This document shows, in pieces, positions 24,448 through 32,980 of a stretch of 64,000 nucleotides of DNA (within the stretch, counting starts at the first letter, position 1; every line of letters begins with the position of its first letter). Both the position numbers and the translations under genes were made by a program. Origin of the DNA: Streptomyces leeuwenhoekii (GTDB taxonomy: Bacteria > Actinomycetota > Actinomycetes > Streptomycetales > Streptomycetaceae); NCBI RefSeq assembly GCF_001013905.1, contig NZ_LN831790.1, positions 1,426,001 through 1,490,000 of the forward strand. The letters run 5' to 3'. The notes under the pieces were generated by a model that worked only from the letters and a program-made list of their open reading frames with translations, had not been told where the DNA came from and did no database searches.

Positions 24448-26243
24448 CGGGCTCCCGCCGGTTCTGCGGCGTGCGCGGGAGACGGTCCGGTGACGGCCGC
24501 GGGGGTGGCCGGGCGCCGCCGGTCACGGCGCGGCCGGCGCACTCCCCCGGCCGCGGTGACGGCGAGGGCGCCGAGGAGCGCGAGGACGGCGGCGGGAGCG
24601 AGGACGGCCCAGGGGGCGCGTTCGGCGTAGGGCTGGTTCTCGGCGAGCAGCAGGCCCCACTCGGGGGACGGCGGCTGGGCGCCGAGGCCGAGGAAGCCGA
24701 GGGAGGCGAGGGAGAGGGCGACGCCGGGCAGGCGCAGCAGGGCGTGGCGGGTGACGGGCGGCAGGATCGCGGGGAGGATCTCGCGGCGCAGCAGGTACCA
24801 GGGGCTCGCGCCCATGCCGCGGGTGGCCAGCAGGTGCAGGGTGGCGCGTTCCTGCCGCAGCAGGGCGGAGGTGTGCGCGGCGAGCGCGGCCCAGCCCACG
24901 GCGGTCACGGCGAGCGCGGGGGTGGCCGGGCCGCTGCCCGCGACGGCGGTGACCAGCAGCGCGGCGAGGACCGGCGGCACGGCGTTGACGGTGTCGACGA
25001 GCGGGCCGGACAGCCGGGGGAGCAGGCCCAGCAGGACGCCGAGCAGGAGGGTCGCGGCGGTGATGGCGGCGGCGAGCAGGAGGGTGTCGAGGGCGCCGTG
25101 GCCGACCCGGGCCAGCAGGTCGCGGCCGAGGGCGTCGGTGCCGAAGGGGTGGGCGGGGGACGGGGGCCGCAGCCGGGCCGCGGTGTCGACGGCGAGCGGG
25201 TCGCGGGGCAGGCCGAGGGCGACGACGGCGAGCAGGGCGGCGCCGTAGAGGAGCGGCAGGGCGCGGCGGGCGGGGGGCGCGGGCCGGTGCAGGGTGGGCA
25301 GGGCGCCGTCGCGCAGGGCGGGGCCGGTGAGGAGGTGGGCGGCCAGGCGGGTGGCGCCGGTGGCGAGCGCGGCGAGCAGGACCAGGGCCAGGGTGCCGGC
25401 CTGGAGGACGGGCAGGTCCTGGGCGAGGGCGGCCTGGAGGGTGGTGCGGCCCAGTCCGGGGATGTCGAAGATCTGCTCCACGGCGACGGCCCCGCCGGTC
25501 AGGCCGACGACGAACAGACCGGCGTTGGGCAGCAGGGCGGGCAGGCAGCGGCGCAGCGCCTGGCGGGCGATGCGGCGGCCGGGCAGCCCGCGGGCTGCGG
25601 CGGCCAGCGCCCACGGCTCGCCGAAGGCGCCGGGCAGCAGGTCGTCCAGGAGCCGTCCGAGCACGGCCCCGGCGGGCAGGCCGAGGGCGAGCGCGGGCAG
25701 CACCGTGTACTGCGGCCCGTACCAGCCGAGGGCGGGCAGCCAGCCGAGCTGCACGCCGACGACGGTGGCCAGCACGGAGGCGGTGAGGAACTCGGGCAGC
25801 GCGGCGAGCACCGCGGACAGGGTGCCCCCGCCGCGCCGTCCGCCGAGCCGGCGGCGGGCGCCCCTGCGGAGGGTGCGGGCGCACACCAGCGCGGCGGTGA
25901 CGGTGGCGACCGCCAGTGCCGCCGCCATCAGCAGCAGGGAGGCGCCGAGCGCGTTCAGCACGTCGGGCAGGACGGCGGAGCCGGAGATCCAGGACCGTCC
26001 GGCGTCCCCGTGGGCGAGCCCGCCGAGCCACTGCCCGAGCAGGTGCAGCGGCCCGCCGTCCAGGCCGAGCTGGTCACGGATGGCGGCCAGCACCTCGGGC
26101 GACGGGTCGCGGTCGGCCGAGCGGGCCTTGAGGACGGTCAGCGCCGGGTCGGTGTGCGTGAGCCAGGGCAGCAGCCCGATGCCGCACACCAGGGCGGCGG
26201 CGAGCAGGGCACGCCACAGGACCGCCGTCACCTGCTGTCGCAT
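24444..26243 (-). CDS. fused DppB-DppC-type ABC transporter permease
   Basis: The 599-residue protein contains two complete peptide/nickel-type permease domains in one chain. The N-half (about 1-310) carries the EAA-type loop ALAAAARGLPGRRIARQALR. The C-half (about 330-575) carries LLATRGMGASPWYLLRREIL and the DppC-like entry segment HPFGTDALGRDLLARVGHGA. In most systems these are separate proteins. It begins 3 bases after the binding-protein gene and overlaps the MFS gene. No ABC ATPase gene is present nearby, so the pump must borrow ATPases encoded elsewhere. Confidence 0.9.
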   Translation of the reverse strand: MRQQVTAVLWRALLAAALVCGIGLLPWLTHTDPALTVLKARSADRDPSPEVLAAIRDQLGLDGGPLHLLGQWLGGLAHGDAGRSWISGSAVLPDVLNALGASLLLMAAALAVATVTAALVCARTLRRGARRRLGGRRGGGTLSAVLAALPEFLTASVLATVVGVQLGWLPALGWYGPQYTVLPALALGLPAGAVLGRLLDDLLPGAFGEPWALAAAARGLPGRRIARQALRRCLPALLPNAGLFVVGLTGGAVAVEQIFDIPGLGRTTLQAALAQDLPVLQAGTLALVLLAALATGATRLAAHLLTGPALRDGALPTLHRPAPPARRALPLLYGAALLAVVALGLPRDPLAVDTAARLRPPSPAHPFGTDALGRDLLARVGHGALDTLLLAAAITAATLLLGVLLGLLPRLSGPLVDTVNAVPPVLAALLVTAVAGSGPATPALAVTAVGWAALAAHTSALLRQERATLHLLATRGMGASPWYLLRREILPAILPPVTRHALLRLPGVALSLASLGFLGLGAQPPSPEWGLLLAENQPYAERAPWAVLAPAAVLALLGALAVTAAGGVRRPRRDRRRPATPAAVTGPSPAHAAEPAGAR

Positions 26244-26246
26244 GGG

Positions 26247-27749
26247 TCAGCGCCGCGTGCCCGTGCCGACGAGGGTGCGCTCGTACGGGTCGAGCAGCAC
26301 GCCCTTCACCGAGGTGCCGACGCCGGTGATGATCCGCTGGTGAACCAGCGGGACGACGGCGTCGGTGCCGAGGATCTCCGCCTCGGCCGTCATGGCGGCG
26401 TCCTGCCGCCCGGCGGGGTCGGCGGTCTCCTCGGCCCGGGCGACGGCGCGGTCGACGTCCTTGTCGCAGAGCTGGGCGATGTTGTAGCCGCCGCGGCAGG
26501 TGTAGTCACTGGCGAGGACGGCGACGGGGTCGCCGGTGTCGACGAGGCTGTTGCGGGCGAGGACGAAGGCGTCGAACCGGCCCTCCAGGGCGTCGCTCTC
26601 CAGCCGCGAGTACTCGCGCACCTCCAGCTCGACCTTGAACCCGGCCTTCTCGAGCTGCCGCTCGATCACCTGGGCGACCTCGGGCAGCTCGGGCCGGTTG
26701 TCGTAGGTGGCGAGGGTGATCGTGCGCCCGTCCGGCCGGCCGGCCCCGGCCCGCCCCACGGGCTGCTTCCGCTTGCCTTCGGCCCAGGTCACGGCGGGTC
26801 CGTAGATGCCGGCTCCGGCGTCGGCGTAGCCCTCGTACACGTCCTCGGCGAGCGCGGAGGTGTCGATGGCGGCGCGGGCGGCGGCGCGCAGCCCGGGGTC
26901 CTCGAACGGCCCGGAGGCGGCGTTGAGCAGCAGGCTGGTGGTCCGGGTGGTGGCGGTGTCGCGCCGCGTGGCCCGGTCCAGGGTGGCGGCCTGGGCGACC
27001 GGGACCGCCTCCGCGATGTCGACCTCGCCGGTGCGCAGGGCGTTGGCGCGGGCGGTGCCGTCGGCGATGAACCGGGCGTCGATGCCGGACGCCTGGGCCC
27101 GTCCGCCCCAGTACGCGTCGAACCGGGCGAGGGTGGCGGAGGTGGAGCCGTTGACCTTTGTCACCTCGAAGGGCCCGGTGGCGGTGCCGACGGGGTCGGC
27201 CTTCCCGGTCTTGCCGTACGCCTTCGGGGAGAGCACGGCGAGGCTGGGGCTGGACAGCCGCAGCGGCAGGACGGGGTCCGGCTCGGCGGTGGTGATCCGC
27301 ACGGTGCCGCCGTCGCCGGCCTTGGCGGTGAGCGTGACCCCGGACAGGGCGGCGGGCGCGGGCTCGGCCTCGGTGGCGTGCGTGAGGGAGGCGGCGACCG
27401 CGGACGGGGTGACGTCGGTGCCGTCCTGGAAGACGGCCTCGCGCAGGGTGAACTCCCAGGTCCGGTCGTTCTCCCGGCGCCAGGACTGGGCGAGCGCGGG
27501 CGCGGCCGAGCCGTTGGCGTCTAGGGTGGTCAGGCCCTCGGTCACACCGAGCCGGCTGAGGATGGTGGCGTCGGCGCCGTACGGCGAGAGGTTCTCGGCG
27601 GGCGGGAAGGCCAGGGCGACGCGGAGGCGGGAGCCGTCACCCCCGGTGTCCCCGCCGGACGACCGGTCGCCGCCGGAGGCGAAGCAGCCGGCGAGCAGGG
27701 GGGCGAGGAGCAGGGCGGGGAGCAGCCGGGTACGAGCGAGGGAGTGCAT
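26247..27749 (-). CDS. peptide/nickel-type ABC substrate-binding lipoprotein
   Basis: The 500-residue precursor has a lipoprotein leader ending LLAGC (Cys22). The rest has the SBP family 5 pattern of DppA/NikA proteins (LSPYGADATILSRLGVTEGL, WEFTLREAVFQDGTDVTPSA). It captures an oligopeptide- or metallophore-like ligand and delivers it to the fused permease downstream. ATG 27749 (MHSLARTR) is preferred; the frame extends to 27782 without a ribosome site. A Zur-like box lies 42 bases upstream. Together these suggest zinc-responsive uptake of a chelated metal, though the family is broad. Confidence 0.88.
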   Translation of the reverse strand: MHSLARTRLLPALLLAPLLAGCFASGGDRSSGGDTGGDGSRLRVALAFPPAENLSPYGADATILSRLGVTEGLTTLDANGSAAPALAQSWRRENDRTWEFTLREAVFQDGTDVTPSAVAASLTHATEAEPAPAALSGVTLTAKAGDGGTVRITTAEPDPVLPLRLSSPSLAVLSPKAYGKTGKADPVGTATGPFEVTKVNGSTSATLARFDAYWGGRAQASGIDARFIADGTARANALRTGEVDIAEAVPVAQAATLDRATRRDTATTRTTSLLLNAASGPFEDPGLRAAARAAIDTSALAEDVYEGYADAGAGIYGPAVTWAEGKRKQPVGRAGAGRPDGRTITLATYDNRPELPEVAQVIERQLEKAGFKVELEVREYSRLESDALEGRFDAFVLARNSLVDTGDPVAVLASDYTCRGGYNIAQLCDKDVDRAVARAEETADPAGRQDAAMTAEAEILGTDAVVPLVHQRIITGVGTSVKGVLLDPYERTLVGTGTRR

Positions 27750-27790
27750 GGTCCTGAGGTGGGGTCGGAAGATCGTGAACACAGCCTATC

Positions 27791-27805
27791 TGACAACGAT
27801 TTCCA
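27791..27805 (-). promoter_or_regulatory. Zur-like box upstream of the binding-protein operon
   Basis: TGACAACGATTTCCA (plus strand) matches 12 of 15 positions of the Streptomyces Zur consensus TGAAAATGATTTTCA as I recall it. It lies 42 bases before the binding-protein start and directly after the upstream GNAT stop. Internal symmetry is partial. If real, the operon is repressed in zinc-replete cells. Confidence 0.5.
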
Positions 27806-27806
27806 A

Positions 27807-28349
27807 CTACCGGCCCCCACCCATCGGCACCTCGAAGTGCACGATGCCCTGGCCGCCGCCCGCGTCCTCGCGCTCGTCGTGCACGACCTTGGCCAGCGAC
27901 CGCCAGAAGGACTCGGCCCCCGGTACGGACGGGTCCGTGTGCAGGTAGACGGCACGGTAGCCCCCGTCCGCCTCGGCGAACGCGAGCAGCTCCTCGACCA
28001 GCCGCCGGGCCAGCCCCCGCCTGCGGTGCTCCGGCCGGACGTAGACCCGGCGCAACTGGGCGGTGTCCCCGGAGGGGAACCGCTCGGCGACCTGGCGCGG
28101 GTTCGGCGGATGGGCCGGGCCGCGGGAGTCGAGAGCCGCCGTGGCGACGACCTCCCCGCCGTCGGGGTCGTGCGCGACGAGCAGGGTGTGGCGCGGCGGG
28201 ACGAGATAGGCCGCGGCGGGGTCGACGATGTCGGCGTGCCACCGGGGCACGTAACCGGTACCGAAATCGCGGTAGACGGTGTCGAGCATGACGGCCCGGG
28301 CGCCGTCTATGTCCTGGGAGGTTGCCGACCTGATGCTGTATTCACGCAC
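27807..28349 (-). CDS. GNAT family N-acetyltransferase
   Basis: About 180 residues. The acetyl-CoA binding segment QLRRVYVRPEHRRRGLARRL has the R/Q-x-x-G-x-G/A pattern of the GNAT fold, preceded by LLVAHDPDGGEVVATAALDS. The substrate is unknown. The start is uncertain: the frame opens at a TTG at 28379, with GTG codons at 28355 and 28349. A TATCAT (28356-28361) immediately precedes the latter two, so the gene may be transcribed as a leaderless mRNA starting at 28349, but no good -35 was found. The stop lies next to the Zur-like box of the downstream operon. Confidence 0.85.
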   Translation of the reverse strand: MREYSIRSATSQDIDGARAVMLDTVYRDFGTGYVPRWHADIVDPAAAYLVPPRHTLLVAHDPDGGEVVATAALDSRGPAHPPNPRQVAERFPSGDTAQLRRVYVRPEHRRRGLARRLVEELLAFAEADGGYRAVYLHTDPSVPGAESFWRSLAKVVHDEREDAGGGQGIVHFEVPMGGGR

Positions 28350-28442
28350 TTGCACATGATACGCATTAACCCCGGGCAAAGATCATGCCCCCCCCTCACG
28401 GCTCTCCCCTCGCCGCCCGGCTCCCTCTGTTGGGAAGAGGGT

Positions 28443-29306
28443 TCAGGCGTCGTCGAAAACGAGGTCCTCGGCCGGGTGCGACATCTTCACGGTCTGCCCG
28501 TCGGCGACCTCCACGACATGATGCAGCCCCGCGCGCCGCTCGCCGGTGGGCAGCACGGAGAAGCGGTCCCGCACCCCGGCCAGGAAAGCGGGAAGACAGG
28601 TCATGGACGCGTTGCCGAGCGCCAGGTAGTCCACGAGGCGCCGGAACAGCTTGGGAAGGATCACCACCTCGTCGGTGAGTGATGCCTGCCCGGTCACCTT
28701 CGCCCCCTCCGTGGTCACATCGCTCGGCCACAGACCGCGCCCGGCCTCCCGCGCCTGCCGGGCCGTGTCGGCCAGTTCGTTGCGGAGCGTGGTGAACAGG
28801 GTGCGGTAGAAGGTGGGGTAGGCCAGTCCCGATGCCACCAGATGGTGATTGACCGTCATACGCAGCACGGGGACGTCTACGTCGATCTCCAGGCCGCTGG
28901 CCCCGGGCGGATCGCCCCGCCCGGCCAGGGCGACGCAGCGGCCGTGCACATCGGCGCCGCGGGTCAGGACGTATCCGGGCACCTTGTCCGGGGTCGTGGC
29001 GATCACCGTCTCGTCCGGCCGGTGCTGGACCGCCGTGAATCCGACCCAGCTCAGCAACTCGTCGCGCGCCTCGTGGGCGAACCGGAGAGGCTGGTGGACG
29101 CGTCTGGCGCCGTAGTGGGTCTCGAGTGCGTCGATCGCGTCCAGCCGCAGCGTGCCGCGGCCCAGCGCGTTGTGCTCGACCCGGCGTCCGGCACCACCGC
29201 CGACGAGGCCCCATTCCTCCGGGTCGTCGGGCGTGAAATGGATGGTGTCCCCGTCCGGCTGCGAGCCTCTGGCGTGATAAAAGCCTTTTATGAGCAGCAT
29301 CGGCAT
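28443..29306 (-). CDS. thermonuclease-like (SNase-fold) protein
   Basis: The 287-residue protein starts MPMLLIKGFYHARGSQPDGD. It has an SNase-like core: GTLRLDAIDALETHY matches the VRLIGIDAPE segment, and VPGYVLTRGADVHGRCVAL matches the later Arg-containing strand. No signal peptide is present, so it is probably intracellular. The C-terminal half (about 150-287) has no family I recognise. ATG 29306 has GAGGAG 6 bases upstream. The first codons are unusually AT-rich for this genome (ATA AAA, TTT TAT, AGA). Nuclease activity is plausible but not certain. Confidence 0.65.
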   Translation of the reverse strand: MPMLLIKGFYHARGSQPDGDTIHFTPDDPEEWGLVGGGAGRRVEHNALGRGTLRLDAIDALETHYGARRVHQPLRFAHEARDELLSWVGFTAVQHRPDETVIATTPDKVPGYVLTRGADVHGRCVALAGRGDPPGASGLEIDVDVPVLRMTVNHHLVASGLAYPTFYRTLFTTLRNELADTARQAREAGRGLWPSDVTTEGAKVTGQASLTDEVVILPKLFRRLVDYLALGNASMTCLPAFLAGVRDRFSVLPTGERRAGLHHVVEVADGQTVKMSHPAEDLVFDDA

Positions 29307-29555
29307 GGCGACTCCTCGGCCGTGAAGTAGCTCACCTTTCCCACGATCCTCCGCGGGCCATCCCCACGCCACTCGATGAACGACCGGCGACAGTCCGCGC
29401 GGCACCGCTGTCGGACCGGGACCTCACTGCACGCGTTCGTGAAATGCCGACGGCCGAATCCGGCGGCGAAATCCGTGCTCTCTTCCGCTTTCGCTGCCTC
29501 CTGAACCGGCACCGGCACCGGCATGTGGGACGCGTGTGCCCCGGCAGGCGCCGCA

Positions 29556-29590
29556 CCGGTGCGCCCGGACGGAAAGCCCGGAGGCACCGG
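29556..29590 (-). terminator. hairpin downstream of GH16 gene
   Basis: CCGGTGC (29556-29562) and GCACCGG (29584-29590) pair, with a second inner CCGG pairing after a small bulge. It begins 14 bases after the GH16 stop codon. The remaining 29307-29555 gap back to the nuclease-like gene holds nothing I can name. Confidence 0.5.
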
Positions 29591-29604
29591 TCATGTCTCG
29601 TCGT

Positions 29605-31509
29605 TCACCTCTTCTGCTCCACCCGCACCCAGTCCACCTCCGCCTGCACTCCCCCGGCCGCGATCCGGTCCACGCTCGACTGGGGCAGCCCCCAGTAGGG
29701 GCTGGTGACCTTGTTCCAGCCGGCCGGGTAGGCGCCGCCCAGGGCCAGGTTGAGGATCACGTACTGGTTGTGGTCGAAGACCCACTTGCCGCGCGTCGAC
29801 TCCAGCTTGTTGCGGGTCGTCTCCTGGACGAGGCGGTCGTCGACGTAGAAGCGCATGACGGTCGGCGTCCACTCGACCGCGTAGGTGTGCCACTGGTCGG
29901 CCCGGCCGCCGTTCGGATAGGTCTGGCGGGCGCCGATGTTGCCGTCCGCCGAGTAGCCGGGGCCGTGCAGGGCGGTGCTGGTCCAGTCGGCGTAGCCGAT
30001 GTTCTCCATGATGTCGGTCTCACCCGAGGCCGGCCAGGAGACGGACGGGTTGTCGACGTCGCTGCCCAGCAGCCAGAACGCGGGCCAGAAGCCGTCGCCG
30101 ACCGGGAGCTTCATGCGGGCGCTCACCCTGCCGTAGGTGAAGTCGAACTTGGTGTTGGTGTCGATGCGGCCGGAGGTGAAGTCGTAGGTGCCGCCGCCGG
30201 CCCTGGTGCAGCCCTTGCAGTACTTGGCCCGCAGGATCAGGTTGCCGTTCTCCGTGCGGATGTTGTCCGTGGAGTCGACGTACGCCTGGGCCTCGCCGTT
30301 GACCGGGCCCATCTCCGTGCCGGTGCGCACCACCCGCCACTTGGCGCGGTCCAGCGAGGCCGACGTGAAGTCGTCGAAGAAGGCGGTCTGGTACGTGCCC
30401 GGCTGCTCGCCCGGCAGGGCCGGGTAGGCCGCCTGCGCGCTGCCGCCCGTGCCCCAGACCTGGAACTCGTAGAGGGAGTAGCCGAACTGGGCGGTCGCCG
30501 GGGCCGGGTTGTAGAAGGAGCGGCGTTCCTTGCCGAGCATGCGGACATAGCGTCCGGTGACCGGCTGCGGCAGGCGCACGCTGTCGTGACGGCCCGTCGC
30601 CTCGGCCGGGGACTTCACGTCGGCCCGGCGGGCGGCGACCTCGGCGGCGGTCGGCCGGTACACCGTGCGCCAGGTGCGGTGGTCGTCGGAGACCTGGAGC
30701 TCGTAGTCGACCGCGTACGCCGCCTCCCAGTACAGGTCCACCGTGTCGATCGTGGAGGTGGCGCCCAGGTCGACCGAGACCCAGCGGTCCGCGTTCCAGT
30801 CGCTGGCCCAGCGGGTGACGTCGTCCTTCAGGTTCGCCGGCCAGCCGCCGTCCGTGACGAACGCCGGGGAGTTGCCCGCGTGCTGGTAGAAGTCGGCGCG
30901 GGCCGGGTGGTTGAGGGCGAGGTTGGTGCGGGTGGTGGAGGCGGGGGCGGGCTCGCCACCGTAGACGCGGAAGGAGTACAGGGAGTAGCCGTACGGGGTC
31001 GCCCGCTGTACGCCGCGCAGGCGGATGTAGCGGCCGGTGACCTCCTGCGGGTGGGTGTGCGCCGTCACCGTGCCGCCCGTGCCGTCGGTCTCCGTGTAGA
31101 ACGGCGTCCAGTCCGTGCCGTTCTTCGACACCTCCAGCACGTATCTCTTGCCGTAGGCCGCCTCCCACTCCAGGACCACCCGGTGCACGCGGACGGTGGA
31201 GCCGAGGTCGACGCGGATCCACGCGTCGTCGGCGAAGTTGCTGGACCAGCGGGTGGAGCTGTTCCCGTCGAAGGCCAGGCCGGGGGCGGTGCCGCCGTTC
31301 TCGCTGCCGGAGGCCGTGACGGACGCCGGGTTGGCGGCGTACGCCGATGCCGCGCGGTCGGTGTCCCAGGCCGCGGCGGAGACGGCGGGGGCCGCGGGCG
31401 GCGCGGCCGAGGCGGACCCCGCGGACAGCAGGGCCAGGGACGTCAGGGCGCTGAGCAGGACCGTGCGGGTTCCGGTGGCGCGACGCCCCCGGGGCGATCG
31501 GGATGCCAT
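29605..31509 (-). CDS. secreted GH16 beta-glucanase with two discoidin-type domains
   Basis: The 634-residue precursor begins with a signal peptide (about 1-38, ending GSASAAP). Two F5/8-type carbohydrate-binding domains follow (about 50-190 and 200-355, each with the WEAAY and RYVL/YELQVS pattern), then a GH16 catalytic domain (about 375-634). The catalytic motif is ETDIME with nucleophile Glu497 and acid/base Glu502. Relatives hydrolyse beta-1,3- or mixed beta-1,3/1,4-glucans such as laminarin or lichenin outside the cell; the exact linkage is not readable from the motif. ATG 31509 has GGAGGAG 8 bases upstream. The promoter has a -35/-10 pair with an overlapping palindrome at 31709-31752. 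Confidence 0.93.
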   Translation of the reverse strand: MASRSPRGRRATGTRTVLLSALTSLALLSAGSASAAPPAAPAVSAAAWDTDRAASAYAANPASVTASGSENGGTAPGLAFDGNSSTRWSSNFADDAWIRVDLGSTVRVHRVVLEWEAAYGKRYVLEVSKNGTDWTPFYTETDGTGGTVTAHTHPQEVTGRYIRLRGVQRATPYGYSLYSFRVYGGEPAPASTTRTNLALNHPARADFYQHAGNSPAFVTDGGWPANLKDDVTRWASDWNADRWVSVDLGATSTIDTVDLYWEAAYAVDYELQVSDDHRTWRTVYRPTAAEVAARRADVKSPAEATGRHDSVRLPQPVTGRYVRMLGKERRSFYNPAPATAQFGYSLYEFQVWGTGGSAQAAYPALPGEQPGTYQTAFFDDFTSASLDRAKWRVVRTGTEMGPVNGEAQAYVDSTDNIRTENGNLILRAKYCKGCTRAGGGTYDFTSGRIDTNTKFDFTYGRVSARMKLPVGDGFWPAFWLLGSDVDNPSVSWPASGETDIMENIGYADWTSTALHGPGYSADGNIGARQTYPNGGRADQWHTYAVEWTPTVMRFYVDDRLVQETTRNKLESTRGKWVFDHNQYVILNLALGGAYPAGWNKVTSPYWGLPQSSVDRIAAGGVQAEVDWVRVEQKR

Positions 31510-32058
31510 GCGACTCTCCTCCGTCGACACATGATGACGTGTACCTGACATGCTTGAACCTGACGTGCATGGCGCCGCTCCACGCCCGAGCCGGGCGCGG
31601 ATTCCCGTGTCCGCGCCCGGCGCGGCGCCCTCGGGGGTGCACGGGGCGGCGGCTCGAGCCACCGTCGGCGGACGCCGCCACCCAAGGGAACGACGGGCCA
31701 CTCAGGTCTTAATTTAGGACGTGAGTTAAACCTCCCGGCGGGGCCGCGTCAAGAGTTTGGACGCCGCTCGTCGAGCTCCCTCGCGGCTCTTGACGCACGC
31801 GGCCGGAGGCCGGGCCGGGCGGCCCTGACATCCGGCCCGGCGGCACGGTCGGGGTCCTTCACCACCGCTCCGGCCCACCCACGCGACCACAGGCGGCCCG
31901 CCTCGCCCCCGCGCCCCCCTGGGTGCCGCCGTGTACGCCCAGCCCGACCGGCGGGGCCGGCGAAGCCGTGGCAGTGTGGTGTCCGTCACCGCCCGTGATG
32001 TCCGGTGTCCGCCCGCTCCGCGGCGACCGGCCGTGCCCGTCGGGAAGGACGTGAGAGG
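31510..32058. other. 549-base divergent intergenic region
   Basis: This holds the GH16 promoter and operator (31709-31752) and a roughly 200-base GH16 leader with a direct repeat CCTGACATGC / CCTGACGTGC (near 31545-31570). It also has an inverted repeat CGTCAAGAG (31747-31755) / CTCTTGACG (31787-31795) whose two arms each contain TTGACG on opposite strands. The methyltransferase promoter was not identified. No gene is seen. Confidence 0.5.
31709..31752 (-). promoter_or_regulatory. GH16 promoter with overlapping AT-rich operator
   Basis: On the minus strand TTGACG (31752-31747), a 17-base spacer and TTAACT (31729-31724) make a plausible promoter. The AT-rich 21-mer 31709-31729 (ends TTAA and TTAA, 7 of 10 half-positions symmetric) covers the -10 and start point, where a repressor would block transcription. 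The ends resemble ROK-regulator sites, but the binder is unknown. Confidence 0.45.
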
Positions 32059-32844
32059 GTGTCGCTGCGCAAGACCGTGCCGACCGGGGGGCTCCGGACG
32101 GAGGAGGACGGCTATCTCCGGGCCCTCGGCCGTTTCCTGGCCGGATCCGACGAGAAGGCCGTCACCCACGCCTATCTCGACCGTGTCGTGGCCGCACTCC
32201 CCCAGCGGCGGGTGCTCCTGGACGTCGGCCCGGCCGACGGCACGACGACGCGCCACCTCGCTCCCGCCTTCGAGCGGACCGTGTGCATCGAGCCCAGCGA
32301 GCCCATGCGCCGCACGCTCCGGCGGAACTGCCCGGACGCGGTCGTCCTTTCGGACCCGGTCCTCGAAGCCGAGCCGGGAGTCACCGCCGACCTGGCCCTG
32401 CTGTCCCACGTCCTCTACTACGTCCCGTCCGAGCAGTGGGCGCCGACCGTGCTGCGCATCACGGAGTGGGTCGCCCCGGGCGGTCTACTCCTGGTGCTCC
32501 TGCAGAACCCCGACAACGCGTGCATGGACATGGTGCGGCACTTCACCGGCTGCCGCTTCGACCTGGGAGAACTCGCACGGGTGCTGGCCGGGGCCCCGTC
32601 CGGCCCGGTCGGCGAGATCGCGCTGGACACCCTTCCCGCGCGCTACACCAGCTCCTGTCTGAGCGAGACCCTCGCGGTGGCCGAATTCCATCTCAGCCTG
32701 CCCACGCCCCTGGGCGACGACGCCCCGCCGCCTCGCGACAGCGTGGAGGAGTACGTCCGCCGCCACTTCCTCACCCCTGAGGGCGGCTACACGATCCGTC
32801 ACGATCAGGACGTACTGCGCATCAGGCGGCCGGAAGCCGGGTGA
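32059..32844 (+). CDS. class I SAM-dependent methyltransferase
   Basis: The 261-residue protein has the Rossmann motif I LLDVGPADGTTTRHLAPAF, an acidic strand-2 end (CIEPSEPM), motif IV around ADLALLSHVLYYV and motif VI APGGLLLVLLQNP. It therefore uses S-adenosylmethionine. The acceptor cannot be deduced; the fold resembles small-molecule methylases. GTG 32059 is chosen with GGAAGG 10 bases upstream; the frame is open from 32005 without a better start. It is a single gene that ends at the hairpin shared with the tRNA. Confidence 0.8.
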   Translation: MSLRKTVPTGGLRTEEDGYLRALGRFLAGSDEKAVTHAYLDRVVAALPQRRVLLDVGPADGTTTRHLAPAFERTVCIEPSEPMRRTLRRNCPDAVVLSDPVLEAEPGVTADLALLSHVLYYVPSEQWAPTVLRITEWVAPGGLLLVLLQNPDNACMDMVRHFTGCRFDLGELARVLAGAPSGPVGEIALDTLPARYTSSCLSETLAVAEFHLSLPTPLGDDAPPPRDSVEEYVRRHFLTPEGGYTIRHDQDVLRIRRPEAG

Positions 32845-32865
32845 CGCACCCCCCGGAAAAGCGAA

Positions 32866-32888
32866 AGACCCCTGCTGAGCAGGGGTCT
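32866..32888. terminator. bidirectional hairpin, methyltransferase and tRNA-Leu
   Basis: AGACCCCTGCT (32866-32876) and AGCAGGGGTCT (32878-32888) are perfect complements. It lies 21 bases after the methyltransferase stop and just beyond the tRNA 3' end on the other strand, followed on the minus strand by TTTCGCTTTT. Confidence 0.88.
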
Positions 32889-32892
32889 CTAC

Positions 32893-32980
32893 TGGTGTCC
32901 GAGGGGGGACTTGAACCCCCACGCCCGATAAAGGGCACTAGCACCTCAAGCTAGCGCGTCTGCCATTCCGCCACCCGGAC
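32893..32980 (-). tRNA. tRNA-Leu (anticodon GAG)
   Basis: The minus strand folds as a class II tRNA. The acceptor stem GTCCGGG pairs with CTCGGAC, the anticodon arm CTAGC-TTGAGGT-GCTAG gives anticodon GAG (reads CUC and CUU), there is a long variable arm, and the T-arm contains GGTTCAAGTCC. The 3' CCA is encoded (32895-32893). The shared terminator follows. Confidence 0.96.

Noticed and set aside
24414..27524. A 1036-residue open frame on the plus strand
   Set aside because: It runs opposite to three well-supported minus-strand transporter genes, has a low-complexity Gly/Gln/Arg composition and no domain. High GC content leaves such antisense frames open by chance.
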